The notes under the pieces: generated by a model
The model's input: only the letters and a program-made list of their open reading frames with translations
What the model was told of the DNA's origin: nothing
Database searches by the model: none
In this document: piece after piece, positions 57,201 to 64,000 of the stretch
Layout: every line of letters starts with the position of its first letter
Position numbering within the stretch: position 1 is the first letter of the stretch
Made by a program: the position numbers and the translations under genes
Assembly (NCBI RefSeq): GCF_003325375.1
Contig: NZ_CP030862.1
Coordinates: 2,793,501 to 2,857,500 of the forward strand
DNA length: 64,000 bases
Direction of reading: 5' to 3'
DNA from: Streptomyces globosus
Lineage (GTDB): Bacteria > Actinomycetota > Actinomycetes > Streptomycetales > Streptomycetaceae

Positions 57201-60200
57201 CGGCATCTCGCCGCGCGAAGCGGTGATCGTCGACCCGCAGCAGCGGATCGTGCTGGAGGCGGCCTGGGAGGCCCTGGAGCGGGCCGGCGTCGACCCGCAC
57301 ACCCTGCGCGGCGGCGACACCGGCGTGTTCATCGGCGGCGGCAGCGGCGACTACCGGCCCGCCATCGGCCAGCTCGGCCACGTCGAGACCGCCCAGTCCG
57401 CCAGCCTGCTCTCCGGCCGGCTGTCGTACACCCTCGGCCTGGAAGGGCCCTCGGTGACCGTCGACACCGCCTGCTCGTCCTCCCTGGTCGCGCTCCACCT
57501 GGCCGCGCAGGCCCTGCGGGCCGGGGAGTGCTCCATGGCCCTCGCCGGCGGTGTGACCGTGATGTCCAGCCCCGTCGGGTTCGTCGAGTTCGGCGAGATG
57601 GGCGCCCTGTCCCCGGACGGCCGCTGCCGGGCCTTCGCCGACTCGGCGAACGGCACCGGATGGTCGGAAGGCGTCGGCGTACTCGTCGTCGAACGCCTCT
57701 CCGACGCCCGCCGCCGCGGCCACGAGGTGCTGGCCGTGCTGCGCGGCTCCGCCGTCAACCAGGACGGTGCGAGCAACGGCCTCACCGCGCCCAACGGCCC
57801 GTCCCAGCGGCGCGTCATCCGGCGCGCCCTGGCCAACGCCCGGCTCACCGCCGCCGAAGTCGACGCCGTCGAGGCGCACGGCACCGGCACCAAGCTGGGC
57901 GACCCGATCGAGGCCCAGGCACTGCTGGCCACCTACGGCAGGGACCGGGACGCCGGCCGGCCGCTCCTCCTCGGCGCCGTCAAGTCCAACATCGGGCACA
58001 CCCAGGCCGCGGCGGGCGTCGCCGGAGTCATCAAGATGATCACGGCGATGCGGCACGGCGTCCTGCCGAAGACCCTCCACCTGGACGCGCCCTCCTCGCA
58101 CGTCGACTGGACCGCCGGCGCGGTGGAACTCCTCACCGAGGAGACCGCCTGGCCGCACACCGGCCGCCCGCGCCGCGCCGGCATCTCCGCCTTCGGCGCC
58201 AGCGGCACCAACGCCCACGTCATCCTGGAACAGGCAACCGACCCCATGCAGGACGCACCCCTCACCGAAGCACGGCAGGAACCGGAACCGGCGGTCACCG
58301 CCGGCACGGCCGCCGGGCGCATCCCCGTGCCCGTCTCGGCCGCCACCCCCGACGCACTCCGGGCCCAGGCCGCCCGCCTGCACGCCCACGTCACCGGACG
58401 GCCCGCCCTCCCGGTCACCGACCTCGCCTACTCCCTGGCGACCACCCGTTCCTCCTTCGACCACCGGGCCGCCGTCCTCGCGGGCGACCGGGACGAACTC
58501 CTCGCCGGCCTCGCCGCCCTCGCGGACGGCCGCACCGGACCCCGCGTCCTGCGCGGCGAAGCCGGCGCCCGCAGCCGCAAGACCGCCTTCCTCTTCTCCG
58601 GCCAGGGCGCCCAGCGCCCCGGCGCCGGCCGCGAACTGCACGCCCTCCAGCCCGTGTTCGCACGCGCCCTCGACGAGGTGACCGCCCGCTTCGACCTGGA
58701 GCTCGACCGCCCGCTGCGCGACCTGCTGTTCGCCGAGGAGGGCACCCCCGAGGCCGCCCTGCTCGACCACACCGGCTACACCCAGCCCGCCCTGTTCGCA
58801 ATCGAGGTGGCCCTCTACCGGCTCGTCGAATCCTGGGGGCTGCGCCCCGACTTCGTCGCCGGGCACTCTATCGGCGAGATCGCCGCCGCCCACGTGGCGG
58901 GCGTGTTCTCCCTCGACGACGCCTGCACCCTGGTCGCCGCCCGCGCTCGGCTGATGGCCGCCCTGCCCGGCGGCGGTGCGATGGCCGCCCTCCAGGCGAC
59001 CGAGGACGAGGTGCGCGCACACCTCACCGAAGCCGGAGCCGGAGGCCACGGCGTCTCGGTGGCCGCGGTCAACGGCCCCCGGGCCGTCGTCATCGCCGGC
59101 GACGAGGCGGCCGTGGACCGGATCGCCCGGAGCTTCGCGGACACCGGCCGCAAGACTAGGCGTTTGCGGGTCAGCCATGCATTTCACTCCGTGCACATGG
59201 ACGCCATGCTCGACGACTTCGCACGAGTGGCCCGGGGCATCACCTACACCGCCCCGAGCCTTCCCCTCGTGTCGAACCTGACCGGGGAACCGGTCGACGC
59301 CGCGCTGGTGTGCACCCCCGACTACTGGGTGCGGCACGTCCGGGAGACCGTCCGGTTCGGCGACGGGCTGCGCGCCCTCGCCGCCCGCGGCGTCACCCGC
59401 TTCCTCGAACTCGGCCCGGACGCCACCCTGTCCGCCCTGGCCCAGGACACCGACGGCGCGCACAGCGCCACCTCCGTGACCGCCGTACCGGCCCTGCGCA
59501 AGGGACGACCCGAGCAGGACACCCTCCTGACCGCCGTCGCCCGGCTGCACGTCGAAGGCTGCGCGCCCCACTGGCCGTCCGTCTTCACCGGGACCGGCGC
59601 CCGCCGGGTGCCGCTGCCGACGTACGCCTTCCAGCGCGCGCGGTACTGGGCCCACGGCAGCCCGGCCACGGCCACTGCGGTGGCCGCCACGGCCGCCGGA
59701 ACGGACGACGCCTTCTGGACCGCCGTACGCTCCGAGACCCTCGACTCGCTCGCCGGGACCCTCGACGTCGACAGCGACGCACTGTCCAAGGTGCTGCCCG
59801 CCCTGGACGACTGGCGCCGCCGCCGCGCCGAGGACGCCACGATCGACGGCTGGCGCCAGCACATCACCTGGCAGCCGCTCACCGGCACCCGCGGCCGCAC
59901 GGCACCGCCCGCGGGGACCTGGCTCGCCGTCCTCCCCGCCGCGCACGCAGCCGACCCCTGGGCGGCCTCCGCCATCGGCCGGCTCGGCCCGGACACCGTC
60001 CGCTTCGAGATCGCCCCGGACACCGACGCGGACCGGGAACGCATGGCGAAGCGACTGCGCGAGCTGGCCGCCGTCGCGGGCGGAGAGTTCACCGGGGTGG
60101 TCTCCCTCCTCGCCCTCGACGAGACCGGCGAGGTCCCGCGGGGCGTGGCACTGACCGCCACCCTCCTCCAGGCACTCGGCGACGCCGGACTGACCGCACC

Positions 60201-61914
60201 CCTGTGGTGCCTGACCCGGGGCGCGGTCGCCGTGACCCCCGGCGAGCCGGTACCGGGCCTCGCCCAGGCCGCCGTCTGGGGCCTCGGACGGGTCGCCGCC
60301 CTCGAACACCCGCAGCGCTGGGGCGGTCTGGTCGACCTCCCGGCCGACCTCCCCACCGACCCCGCGGCCCTCGACCGGCTCACCGCCTTCCTCGCCTCAC
60401 CCGACGGGGAGGACCAGGTCGCCGTCCGAGCCGGAGCACTCCACGGCCGCCGGCTGAGCCCGCTCACGGCCCGCCCCGCACCTGCCACCGCGCCCGCCCG
60501 CACCTGGGATCCGGAAGGCACCGTCCTGATCACCGGCGGCACCGGGGCCCTGGGCGCACACGTCGCCCGCCGCCTCGCCGCCGCCGGAGCCCGCCACCTG
60601 GTCCTGCTCAGCCGCAGCGGCCCGGACGCCCCCGGCGCCGCCGCCCTGCGCGCCGAACTGGCCGAAGCAGGCGCCGAGGCCACCCTCACCGCCTGCGACG
60701 CCGCCGACCGCGAGGCGCTGTCCGCCGTCCTCGCGGCCATCCCGGACCGGGCGCCGCTGACCGCCGTCGTCCACACCGCCGGCGTACTCGACGACGCGGT
60801 CGTCGACAGCCTCACCCCGGACCGCTTCACCGCCGTCTTCCGCGCCAAGGTCACCTCCGCGCTGCTCCTCGACGAGCTCACCCGGGACCTGGACCTGAAG
60901 GTGTTCGCCCTGTTCTCCTCCGCCTCGGCGGCCGTCGGCAACCCCGGACAGGGCAACTACGCGGCGGCCAACGCCGTCCTCGACGCCCTCGCCGAGCAGC
61001 GCCGCGCCCGCGGCCTCGCCGCCACCTCCCTCGCCTGGGGCGCCTGGGGCGGAGCGGGCATGGCAGCCGGCGACCGGGCGGCCGGAGCCGCCCACCGGGC
61101 CGGCATCCGGCCCCTGGACCCGGACCTCGCCGTCACGGCCCTGCGCCGCGCGGTCATGGAGCCCGAGCCGACCACCGTCATCTCCGACGCCGACCCCGGC
61201 CGGTTCGTCCACGCCTTCACGGCCGTGCGGCCCAGCAAGCTGCTCGCCGGCCTGCCCGTGCCGCAGGCCGCGGACACGGCCGGCCCGGCGGCAGCCCCGG
61301 CGGTCCCGGAGCAGCGCGCCGCACTGGCCGCCCTGCCCGCGGGCCGGCGCGGAGCCGCGGTGCTCCACCTCGTACGCACCCGGGCCGCCGAGGTCCTCGG
61401 CCTCACCGGACCCGAAGCCGTCGGGGCGGAGAAGGCCTTCCGCGACCTGGGCTTCGACTCCCTCGGCGCCGTGGAGCTGCGCAACCAGCTCACCGCCGCC
61501 ACCGGCCTGGACCTGCCCGCCACCCTCGTCTTCGACCAGCCCACCCCGGCCGAGCTCGCCGAGCACATCGCCCGGCGGCTCGACCCGACGGCGTCCGACG
61601 ACGCCGCCGAGTCCCAGGACGTGGACCAGGCACGGCTCCAGGCCCTGCTGGCCTCCGTGTCCGTGGACCAGCTGCGCCGCATCGGCGTCCTCGAACCGCT
61701 GCTGCGGCTCGCCGCCGAGCACGGCCGGAACGACGGGCCCGCAGACGAGGCGGACAAGACGCCCGAGTACGCCGACTCCATCGACGCGATGGACGTGGAC
61801 GCGCTCGTCAACGCAGCCCTCAACACACCCTCGTCCGACCCGAACGCCCACCAGACACCCGACCTCTCATCCGTACCGGCCCACCGCGACGAACCGCAGG
61901 GCCGACGGAGCTGA
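33298..61914 (+). CDS. Hexamodular type I polyketide synthase, NysI/AmphI/PimS2-like
   Basis: A protein of 9,538 residues with six extension modules. It opens with a coiled-coil docking segment ([16 protein letters not shown], residues 4-19) and closes with an ACP-linked docking domain (about 9445-9538, [15 protein letters not shown]). It has neither a loading module nor a thioesterase, so it takes a chain from one PKS and passes it to the next. Module order: KS-AT-DH-KR-ACP; KS-AT-KR-ACP; KS-AT(methylmalonyl)-KR-ACP; KS-AT-KR-ACP; KS-AT-dead KR-ACP; KS-AT-KR-ACP. This order, the position of the single methylmalonyl AT, the dead KR two modules later and the length (about 9,500) match NysI, AmphI and PimS2. 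It would form the last polyene double bond, the hydroxyls, the future exocyclic carboxyl branch and the hemiketal ketone. The start is the GTG at 33298 or the ATG at 33304; neither has a strong ribosome site. Confidence 0.95.
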   Translation: MDMGNEQKLRDYLKRAGADLQRSRQRVHELEAAATEPIAIVGMSCRYPGGVASPEELWTMLVEERDGITGLPSDRGWELDPADGPTDIRGGFLRGAADFDSAFFGISPREALSMDPQQRVLLEASWEAFERAGIDPLALRSTRTGMFVGAMPQEYRTGPDDDVQGFVLTGNATSIISGRLAYVLGTVGPAVTVDTACSSSLVALHLAAQSLRSGESELALAAGVTVMSSPTTFVEFARQGGLAADGLCRSFADSASGTGWAEGVGVLVLERLSDARRNGHRVLAVVRGTAVNQDGASNGLTAPNGPSQQRVIEQALRGARLSADQVDVVEAHGTGTTLGDPVEAQALLATYGQNRSQDRPLLLGSVKSNISHTQAAAGVAGVIKMVLALRHGLLPRTLHVDQPSTHVDWSAGAVRLLTEPTPWPRREEPRRAGVSSFGLSGTNAHAIIEQAPEDTDADAAEPQTTRPATPGTLPWLVSGRTPAALRGQAARLLEFLAADPQHSDTDLAYSLATTRAGLEHRAVITAADRAGVQAALTALADGEDGTAVRGAVQGRTRLGFLFAGQGSQRAGMGRELYARFPVFAAALDEVLAALDQCDHGHDVPLREVLFAAEGSREAALLDRTGYAQPALFAVEVALFRLVRSLGITPDYLTGHSIGEIAAAHVAGVFTLADACTLVSARARLMQALPEGGAMIAVQATEEEVLGRLTDAVAVSVAAVNGPHAVVVAGAADETAAVAAHFDAMGRKTRPLRVSHAFHSPLMEPMLEEFRAVVAGLDPQAPAIPVISTLTGVPATAEQLASPAYWADHARHAVRFADALDWLTGHGAGAFLELGPDGVLSALAQAHPGADSLTDLAASPLLRPGRPEADTFTEGLAALHVRGIRVQWDGWFAGTGARPVDLPTYAFEHRAYWPRTALGRHAGDVRGAGLGAARHPLLAAAVSLANSDGLLLTGRLSVRSHPWLAQHAVRGTVLLPGTGFLELAVRAGDEVGCDRIEELTLAAPLLLPEEGGVQVQVWVGSPDETGRRTLTVHSRPDAGQDGAAADELPWTQHAQGVLAATDRQAPAGDGFAAGAWPPADARPLDLDGFYGRMADTGFTYGPLFQGVRAAWRAGDDVYAEVALPETGTAADAFGIHPALLDAALHPCAFLDLGEHGRGGLPFAWQDVSLHATGATAVRVKLSAAGDDAVTLAVADTEGRPVATVGSLILRALPEADLSPAAALAREALFELRWTRLRGTTAQPAPASVAVLGEDPYGLGTPLVRAPGAETPALVLAPAAAAPAEDPAAAAHALTARVLRQIQDWLADDATADARLTFVTCGAVAASDDEGVTDLAAAAVWGLVRSAQAEHPGRFGLLDLDPDAPAPVPPQALAGDEPQLAVRDGSVLTARLARARREPAEAVLDPEGTVLITGGLGGLGRSLARHLVAERGVRHLLLASRRGPAAEGAAAFADELCALGAQVAVEACDLTDRAAVTRLLAAVPAAHPLTAVVHTAGVLDDGVLTSLTPERVSAVLRPKADAVWHLHQATAELCPGLAAFVVFSSLSGSAGAPGQGNYAAANAFLDALAQQRRAAGLPALSLGWGPWAPTAGMTGGMTAADLERLARLGTPALTERDGLALFDAALAVDAPVLLPARLDLPVLRALGDVPPLLRGLVRGPARRSAVAGSEAAAGLVQRLARLDGADRAAAVTDLVRAQVAAVLRHGGPEDVDPARRFQDLGFDSLTAVELRNRLRTTTGLRTSATVIFDYPTVTALAGHLLDELTGDQGAAAVAAAPRTAAASEDPIVIVGMSCRYPGGVASPDDLWQLVRAGTDAISGLPTDRGWDLDTLYHPDPDHPGTAYTRSGGFLHEAAEFDPGFFGMSPREALATDAQQRLLLEASWEAIERAGIDPLSLRGSQTGVFAGVMYNDYAATLADSRFEGHQGSGTSPSIASGRVSYTLGLEGPAVTVDTACSSSLVAMHWAMQALRAGECSLALAGGVTVMSTPTSLIEFSRQRGLSPDGRCKAYSDGADGVGWSEGVGILVLERLSDARRNGHTVLAVVRGSAVNQDGASNGLTAPNGPSQQRVIRQALAGAGLTTADVDVVEGHGTGTTLGDPIEAQALLATYGRDRDAERPLLLGSVKSNIGHTQAAAGVAGVIKMVMALRHGIAPRSLYAAEPSRHVEWQDGAVELLAEETAWPETGRPRRAGVSSFGISGTNAHVVIEQAPALPAPAAGAETQVTAWPLSGRTRAALRDQAVRLRAYAEAHPELDPADIGLSLATTRSAFEQRAVAVGGRAELLRALRALARGEADPALCEGETGPAGLGFLFAGQGSQRAGMGRELYARFPVFAAALDEVLAALDQCDHGHDVPLREVLFAAEGSREAALLDRTGYAQPALFAVEVALFRLVTSLGVRPGPLLGHSVGEIAAAHCAGVFTLADACALVSARARLMQELPEGGAMVSLEAAEDEVLARLTDGVSVAAVNGPRAVVIAGEEAGVLSLAEQFTAQGRRTKRLRVSHAFHSARMEPVLDAFRAVAEQLAYSPPVLDVVSNLTGTIATAEELCTPGYWVEHVRGTVRFADGAAAARAAGATAFLELGPDGVLSALAQDVLGDDTECVPLLRAGRAEERSVTAALARLHVRGTAVEWAAYHAPTGARRVELPTYAFQHERYWPERTTAAAASAAGGPADAALWGAVERGDTDGVAGILGLRDEQHAGLAALLPALSTYRRHHAEQTLLDSARYGIRWQQVRAGAAPVLDGTWLVLTADGIEDAELLDALRGHGARFTRLVLDDACLDRAELAARLTGAGEHHGLLSLLPLADGGGLQGTGLPAGLALGVALAQALHDTGSTAPLWTVTRGAVSTGGADPVTRPVQAAAWGLGRVAALERPQAFHGLVDLPESLSAPAVQRLVSALATTPGEAAEDQLALRGSAAYARRLVRRPAAELPRDGAFQVTGTVLVTGGTGALGAEVARRLAERGAAHLILTSRRGPEAPGAAELAEEIRQLGADVTVAACDVADRDALAALLASVPAEHPLTGVVHAAGLGQASPLAATPLADVRAYTDAKMLGAAHLDALLDGRDLDFFVLFSSVAGIWGSAGQSAYAAANAYLDALAEHRRARGLTATSVAWGPWAEAGMATHEAVSDSLARQGLRLLAPATALAELDRAILRQDTAVTVADVDWAAYVPVFTAARPSRLFDELPDVRALAAAPKTEAAASEFVRKVRALPEADRDRTLVDLVRREAATVLGHSSAESVAPTRAFRDAGFDSLTAVELRKRLAAVTGLALPSTMAFDHPTPLALAAFLRGEILGAAEVQAAPRAALAGRYDEPIAIVGMSCRFPGGAGSPQQFWQLIADGVDAVSEFPANRGWDEDLFDADPDAGGKTYSTRGGFLHEAGEFDAGFFGISPREALSMDPQQRLLLETTWEAFESAGIDPAAVHGSATGTFIGSTYQEYGTGMDDASAGHAVTGTSPSVLSGRLAYLFGLEGPAVTVDTACSSSLVALHLACQSLRNGESSLALAGGATVMTNPNAFIAFSRQRALAADGRCKPFSEAADGMTLAEGVGVLVLERLSDARANGHDILAVVRGSAINQDGASNGLTAPNGPSQQRVIRQALSNAGVTAADITAVEAHGTGTALGDPIEAQALQAVYGQAHDAENPLLLGSVKSNIGHTQSAAGVAGVIKMVMALRGGLLPRTLHADEPSSHIDWSGGTVALLQAPAAWPAGERVRRCAVSSFGISGTNAHVVLEEAPAADPAPATPAPADPAGTAGQASDPGGAVIPWVLSARTPAALRGQAARLAEHLDRLGPDSAAARPADISHSLASTRALFEHRAVVLGDSAGDLRRHLEALATGGASTSVVQAAADLDGKTVFVFPGQGAQWAGMAAELLDQSPVFAERLHECAAALSAYTDWSLVDVLRQADGAPSLDRVDVVQPASFAVMVSLAHLWASYGITPDAVLGHSQGEIAAAAVAGALTLDDAARVVALRSQAIARRLAGSGGMVSVPLPADEAEALLAARGGGISIAAVNGPRTVVVAGTPEELDALVEELAAADVRARRIAVDYASHSAQVEQLEEELLAALAPVRPRTAEIPFFSTVTGDWLDTAALDAAYWYRNLRRTVRFGPAVAALLDQGHRFFVEASPHTVLTMAVEAVAEDGGHQVAAIGTLRRDKGGTGRFLTSLAEAFVRGARVDWAPAVEGTGAHRVALPTYAFQREHLWALPGRPGTAGEGDPADAEFWTAVEEEDVESLAEGLRLEQSALAPLLPALAGWRRRSRERAAVDSWRYRATWKPLGALPPAARLTGTWLVVSAAAAADADITQTLTAAGADVRHLVLDETCADRAVLADRLAAVSAGPAEAGTDLTGIVSLLAADEAPSPAVPALTGGLALTLSLVQALGDTGIGAPLWCVTRGAVSTGRADRLTRPVQAQIHGLGWTAALEHPDRWGGVIDLPDTPLDARGRERLAAVLTGTTGEDQLALRPSGVMARRIARAAAGRAAAGKDAWRPRGTTLITGGTGTLAPHLARRLAGEGAEHLVLTSRRGADAPGTAELLAELHALGCEAEFRSCDLTDRAAVAALLEGLTADGRTVRTVVHTAAVIELASLEETGPEAFARVIDAKVTGARHLDELLDDDQLDAFVLYSSTAGMWGSGRHAAYVAANAYLNALAEHRRARGAHATSLSWGIWSDDLKLGRVDPGQIRRSGLNFMDPQQALTGLRQALAEDAHVLTVADIDWDRYHPVFTSGRPTALFEDIAEVRRLEHQATERPTGDSEFTARLRALPAAEQDRALLDLVRSEAATVLGHASPDTLSEQRAFRDVGFDSLTAVDLRNRLSAVTGLSLPSTMVFDYPNPVSLVGFLRTQVAGAPTGTPAAAAAAAPPADDEPIAVIGMSCRYPGGVASPEDLWRLVAAGADAIGDFPLDRGWDADGLYDPDPDRPGKTYSTRGGFLDCAAEFDAGFFGISPREALSMDPQQRLLLETSWEALERAGIDPNGLRGSRTGTFIGASYQDYTSGGSAQDGAEGHLITGTIPSVLSGRISYTLGFEGPAVTLDTACSSSLVALHLACQSLRSGESALALAGGVSIMATPNAFVGFSRQRAMAADGRCKAYAEAADGMSLAEGVGLVLVERLSDALANGHRVLAVIRGSAVNQDGASNGLTAPNGPSQQRVIRQALANAGVAAADVDAVEGHGTGTRLGDPIEAQALIATYGRDRDAERPLLLGSVKSNIGHTQMASGVASVIKMVMAMRHGVLPASLHIDRPSSHVDWTAGAIELLTGEREWPQTGRPRRAAVSSFGLSGTNAHLVLEQAPAAEPEPQEEAARPAGVVPLLLSGRTEAALRAQAGRLLDAVTGRPEAFALPALGRALATGRAALEHRAAVVTGTREECVRALTALRDGLPDSALLTARAAARGRTAFLFTGQGGQRPGAGRELYERHPAFADALDAVLALFDRELERPLREVMFAAPGSAEAALLDDTAYTQPALFALEVALHRLLESWGVRPGHLAGHSVGELAAAHVAGVFSLEDACTLVAARGRLMSDLPAGGAMVSVEAAEDEVLPLLAGHEDRMALAAVNGPRSLVLSGDEEPVLELAARFAAQGRRTRRLRVSHAFHSPHMDPMLDAFARVARGISYHAPTTPLVSTVTGRPADPERLCTPEYWVEQVRATVRFADAARRLAELGATVLLELGPDAVLSGAAREAVADERVTAVPVLRRDRAEAEAVARAVAALHLGGAHADWEAFFPASGAACAAALDELPTYAFQRRRYWPEAGPAGAEGPAADPVDAAFWAAVERADLSALGADLGLDDATLTAVVPALTSWRRKRRAESTVDGWRYGSTWKPLPAAPAAGITLAGTWLCLVPADGDGGEELLERLGGDRFTLTVPHGETRADLAERLRELPAAGERFTGVLSLLALQDEGLLPTATAVQALGDAGIEAPLWCLTRGAVSVGRSDRLGQPGQGAVWGLGRSAALEHPERWGGLLDLPETLDEPAARRIAGLLAQSTGPGRSGGEDQVAVRAAGVYARRLTRLPLADRADVRPYAPTGTVLITGGTGGIGAHLARRLAARGAAHLLLVSRRGAEAPGAVELGEELAALGARATLAACDVSDRDALARVLAGIPADLPLTAVFHTAGVVEDGVLDTLTPEAFAAVLGPKATAARHLHELTRETDLAAFVLFSSTAASLGAAGQANYAAANACLDALAEHRRGQGLPATSLAWGPWAGTGMAGDGTGVEARVRRGGYAPMDPELALDALTQALDQGGPAALTVADIDWARFARVLTAVRPNPLISDLAETRGAAAPAQPAAGDENGLRQRLTALPAAGRAKFTLDFLRAQVAAVLGHADAAAIGADQAFADLGFDSLTIVELRNTLAATTGLRLPATLVYDHPTPHDLAAHLLAELLGGADGEPAPGAPAGTAADHDDDPVVIVGMGCRFPGGVASPEDLWRLLAAGEDAISAFPADRGWDLDSLARGGSATLEGGFLDGVGHFDARFFGISPREALAMDPQQRLLLETSWEALERAGIAPDSLRASSTGVFIGTNGQDYTSVLRRGTADVQGHVATGNTASVMSGRLSYTLGLEGPAVTVDTACSSSLVALHLGVRALRGGECSLVLAGGVSVMSSPDAFVEFSAQGGLAPDGRCKAFSDAADGTSWSEGAGVLVLERLSDARRHGHPVLAVVRGAAVNQDGASNGLTAPNGRAQQRVIRQALADADLAPAEVDAVEAHGTGTPLGDPIEAGALIAAYGKDRERPLLLGAVKSNLGHTQAAAGMAGVIKMVMAMREGVLPRTLHADTPSTHVEWDGEAVTLVREEQAWPATGRPRRAGVSAFGVSGTNAHVIVEQAPPAPDADAPAVVPAAAPWVVSARSRAALDAQLAQLAARTGEPALDVGFSLAAGRTHLPHRAVLVAGTEVARGTAEERSLAVLFSGQGSQRLDMGRELYGRFPVFAEAFDAACAALDRELDRPLREVVWGTDAALTDRTQYAQAGLFAVEVALYRLVESLGVQPEYVAGHSVGEVAAAHVAGVLTLADACTLVAARGRLMEALPEGGAMAALQATEDEIRPLLGAQVSLAAVNGPASVVVSGAADAVEAVRAEFAGRGRRTTRLRVSHAFHSPLMDPMLDAFRKAVSALSFSAPLLPLVSNVTGGLATADLVCDPEYWVRHVRETVRFADGVRALGEAGATAFLELGPDGVLAALAAQSLTGGDPVVTPALRADRPEESAFVTALARLHVAGVRVDWTRLYEGTGARRTDLPTYPFQREPYWPEPAALPATGQTAQEQNADDAAFWAAVERQDLPGLSATLGLSEDEAALSALLPALSEWRRGRDESAAVDGWRYRVVWKPADAAPADALTGSWLALVPQTHADDAWAAGITDALGPDAVRLVADPADTEDLAARLAGLDRRFDGVLALLPAASVIPGVTAALTAAGVEAPLWCVTRGAVAVGRADRPADPAQAALWGLVRVAALEDPARWGGLLDVTEVPDARTAARLRSLLAAGPGGEDQLALRPSGAYARRLVRSSAAGRASATWTPSATVLVIGDAAEFGGHTARWLARQGADHVLLVGTREPDAALADELGARLAGHGAALTVATAAPDDRGALTAALSALPSDRPLTAVVHTGYGPGPTGPDLARAGVETLEGALEDVLGDRELDAFVLFTSIAGVWGVRGQGTGAAASAWLDAFAERRRATGRAALAVAWGAWTGLADDSLDRHLRLSGLPAMDPERALAAMRRATGDEAAAVVVADVAWERFAPAFGQSRPSRLFAALPEARAALAPAEGRTGAGTDTETGTGALAALRAELLARPRGPERDEVLLALVRREVAAVLGYRDLEDIPAGQAFKDLGFDSLTAVDLRNQLAKATGLTLPATLAFDHPTPAALAAQLRAELLEEGDDDAPAATTAGEAAETAGDPIVIVGMSCRYPGGVQSPEDLWELLRAEVDAIGAFPADRGWDLDRLAHGDADGRGRSVTQNGGFLYDVADFDAAFFGISPREAVIVDPQQRIVLEAAWEALERAGVDPHTLRGGDTGVFIGGGSGDYRPAIGQLGHVETAQSASLLSGRLSYTLGLEGPSVTVDTACSSSLVALHLAAQALRAGECSMALAGGVTVMSSPVGFVEFGEMGALSPDGRCRAFADSANGTGWSEGVGVLVVERLSDARRRGHEVLAVLRGSAVNQDGASNGLTAPNGPSQRRVIRRALANARLTAAEVDAVEAHGTGTKLGDPIEAQALLATYGRDRDAGRPLLLGAVKSNIGHTQAAAGVAGVIKMITAMRHGVLPKTLHLDAPSSHVDWTAGAVELLTEETAWPHTGRPRRAGISAFGASGTNAHVILEQATDPMQDAPLTEARQEPEPAVTAGTAAGRIPVPVSAATPDALRAQAARLHAHVTGRPALPVTDLAYSLATTRSSFDHRAAVLAGDRDELLAGLAALADGRTGPRVLRGEAGARSRKTAFLFSGQGAQRPGAGRELHALQPVFARALDEVTARFDLELDRPLRDLLFAEEGTPEAALLDHTGYTQPALFAIEVALYRLVESWGLRPDFVAGHSIGEIAAAHVAGVFSLDDACTLVAARARLMAALPGGGAMAALQATEDEVRAHLTEAGAGGHGVSVAAVNGPRAVVIAGDEAAVDRIARSFADTGRKTRRLRVSHAFHSVHMDAMLDDFARVARGITYTAPSLPLVSNLTGEPVDAALVCTPDYWVRHVRETVRFGDGLRALAARGVTRFLELGPDATLSALAQDTDGAHSATSVTAVPALRKGRPEQDTLLTAVARLHVEGCAPHWPSVFTGTGARRVPLPTYAFQRARYWAHGSPATATAVAATAAGTDDAFWTAVRSETLDSLAGTLDVDSDALSKVLPALDDWRRRRAEDATIDGWRQHITWQPLTGTRGRTAPPAGTWLAVLPAAHAADPWAASAIGRLGPDTVRFEIAPDTDADRERMAKRLRELAAVAGGEFTGVVSLLALDETGEVPRGVALTATLLQALGDAGLTAPLWCLTRGAVAVTPGEPVPGLAQAAVWGLGRVAALEHPQRWGGLVDLPADLPTDPAALDRLTAFLASPDGEDQVAVRAGALHGRRLSPLTARPAPATAPARTWDPEGTVLITGGTGALGAHVARRLAAAGARHLVLLSRSGPDAPGAAALRAELAEAGAEATLTACDAADREALSAVLAAIPDRAPLTAVVHTAGVLDDAVVDSLTPDRFTAVFRAKVTSALLLDELTRDLDLKVFALFSSASAAVGNPGQGNYAAANAVLDALAEQRRARGLAATSLAWGAWGGAGMAAGDRAAGAAHRAGIRPLDPDLAVTALRRAVMEPEPTTVISDADPGRFVHAFTAVRPSKLLAGLPVPQAADTAGPAAAPAVPEQRAALAALPAGRRGAAVLHLVRTRAAEVLGLTGPEAVGAEKAFRDLGFDSLGAVELRNQLTAATGLDLPATLVFDQPTPAELAEHIARRLDPTASDDAAESQDVDQARLQALLASVSVDQLRRIGVLEPLLRLAAEHGRNDGPADEADKTPEYADSIDAMDVDALVNAALNTPSSDPNAHQTPDLSSVPAHRDEPQGRRS
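33403..38600 (+). other. PKS module 1: KS-AT-DH-KR-ACP
   Basis: KS from residue 36, with Cys197 in DTACSSS. The AT is malonyl type (Ser656 in GHSIGE, SHAFHS). DH catalytic His966 lies in [10 protein letters not shown] and the Asp in DAALHP (1140). KR starts near 1408 (GGLGGLG), with the B-type LDD motif (GVLDDGVL) and Tyr1556. ACP phosphopantetheine Ser1722. All sites are intact, so it predicts a trans double bond. This is the only DH in the protein. Confidence 0.9.
34967..35219 (+). repeat. 253-base identical block, copy 1 (AT of module 1)
   Basis: I compared this segment base by base with 40211-40463 and found no difference. It encodes the AT start [16 protein letters not shown] through ALFRL. 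Flanking sequence diverges at once on both sides, at offset 5,244. Confidence 0.9.
38641..43200 (+). other. PKS module 2: KS-AT-KR-ACP
   Basis: KS from residue 1782 (Cys1953). Malonyl AT (Ser2404, HAFHS). KR from about 2941 (GGTGALG). It has no LDD motif but the A-type Trp in [11 protein letters not shown], with Tyr3086, so an A-type alcohol is predicted. ACP Ser3252. A short [12 protein letters not shown] helix before the KR is the dimerisation element typical of modules without DH. Confidence 0.88.
40211..40463 (+). repeat. 253-base identical block, copy 2 (AT of module 2)
   Basis: Identical to 34967-35219. It covers the N-terminal third of the acyltransferase and ends before the GHSxGE active site. 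Similarity resumes, with mismatches, in the next 150 bases. Confidence 0.9.
43231..47840 (+). other. PKS module 3: KS-AT(methylmalonyl)-KR-ACP
   Basis: KS from residue 3312 (Cys3480). The AT differs from all others: [16 protein letters not shown] (Ser3946) and YASH (4047-4050), the methylmalonyl-CoA signature. KR from about 4493 has [11 protein letters not shown] (Ala replaces the last Gly of GxGxxG), Trp in [11 protein letters not shown] and Tyr4639; A-type and probably active. ACP Ser4805. In polyenes the methyl branch placed here is later oxidised by a P450 to the carboxyl group. Confidence 0.88.
47893..52460 (+). other. PKS module 4: KS-AT-KR-ACP
   Basis: KS from residue 4866 (Cys5037). 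Malonyl AT (GHSVGE Ser5491, HAFHS). KR from about 6029 (GGTGGIG), with the B-type variant GVVEDGVL and Tyr6174. ACP Ser6343. It predicts a B-type hydroxyl. Confidence 0.87.
52513..56915 (+). other. PKS module 5: KS-AT-inactive KR-ACP
   Basis: KS from residue 6406 (Cys6572). Malonyl AT (GHSVGE Ser6994, HAFHS). The KR-like region from about 7517 reads [18 protein letters not shown], so the GGTGxxG NADPH loop is lost. The catalytic block is [11 protein letters not shown] in place of [11 protein letters not shown], with Tyr replaced by Gly7654 and Asn by Ser. It must leave a ketone. ACP Ser7829 is intact. Confidence 0.9.
56971..61590 (+). other. PKS module 6: KS-AT-KR-ACP
   Basis: KS from residue 7892 (Cys8059). 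Malonyl AT (GHSIGE Ser8524, HAFHS). KR from about 9076 (GGTGALG), with B-type GVLDDAVV and Tyr9221. ACP Ser9388. It predicts a B-type hydroxyl. The KS has IVDPQQRI where other modules have SMDPQQRL. Confidence 0.88.
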
Positions 61915-61925
61915 CGGAGCAGAAC

Positions 61926-64000
<2,075 letters not shown>

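Noticed and set aside
36181..61590. Extra DH or ER domains in modules 2-6
   Set aside because: No HxxxGxxxxP DH motif or ER NADPH motif is present between AT and KR. The inserted helix (FWxAVE type) is the dimerisation element of KR-only modules.

Overview
The window is high-GC DNA with strong G/C preference at third codon positions, many GTG starts and tightly overlapping stop/start pairs. It looks like a Streptomyces (or close actinomycete) chromosome. I see no tRNA, rRNA, CRISPR array, insertion sequence or phage gene. The left half reads as ordinary chromosome. The order rmdA-type GGDEF/EAL protein, LysR regulator, sdhCAB, two ornithine-lipid-type acyltransferases and egtABCD matches, from memory, the SCO0928-to-SCO0910 neighbourhood of S. 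coelicolor.

Bases 1-9.3 kb hold two related surface proteins, a DUF4239 membrane protein, a Pro/His-rich exported protein, a DUF574 methyltransferase overlapping a PAS-GGDEF-EAL c-di-GMP enzyme, a VOC protein, and a flavin monooxygenase divergent from its likely TetR repressor across a palindromic operator. Bases 9.3-21.2 kb hold a LysR regulator divergent from a second succinate dehydrogenase/fumarate reductase operon, a lipoprotein of the histidine-phosphatase fold, a UvrA-like ABC ATPase, a two-gene cation/proton antiporter (transporter plus TrkA-C subunit), a HAD phosphatase, dodecin, and a solitary sugar-binding lipoprotein with a DasR-like dre palindrome. Bases 21.2-32.5 kb hold the two acyltransferases, the ergothioneine operon egtABCD (minus strand, every junction overlapping), a PARG-like protein, a LacI regulator, a thiolase and an aldehyde dehydrogenase.

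From about 32.8 kb to the right edge lies one end of a large polyene-macrolide-type gene cluster. A 9,538-residue hexamodular type I PKS has the domain order DH-KR / KR / methylmalonyl-AT+KR / KR / dead KR / KR. That is the layout I know for NysI, AmphI and PimS2, the subunits that close the polyene and build the carboxyl-bearing and hemiketal part of the ring. A second PKS gene follows 11 bases downstream and runs off the window. A small chorismate-mutase-fold protein is divergent from the PKS. The 27-bp palindrome between them contains two head-to-head sequences resembling the binding site of PimM-class PAS-LuxR activators, so both genes are probably switched on together.

The strongest leads are that shared operator with the odd chorismate-mutase-like gene, the mosaic origin of the PKS DNA (a 253-bp identical block in two AT domains, and abrupt codon-usage changes in the second PKS gene), the doubly inactivated KR of module 5, and two convergent gene pairs with antisense overlaps or read-through 3' ends.
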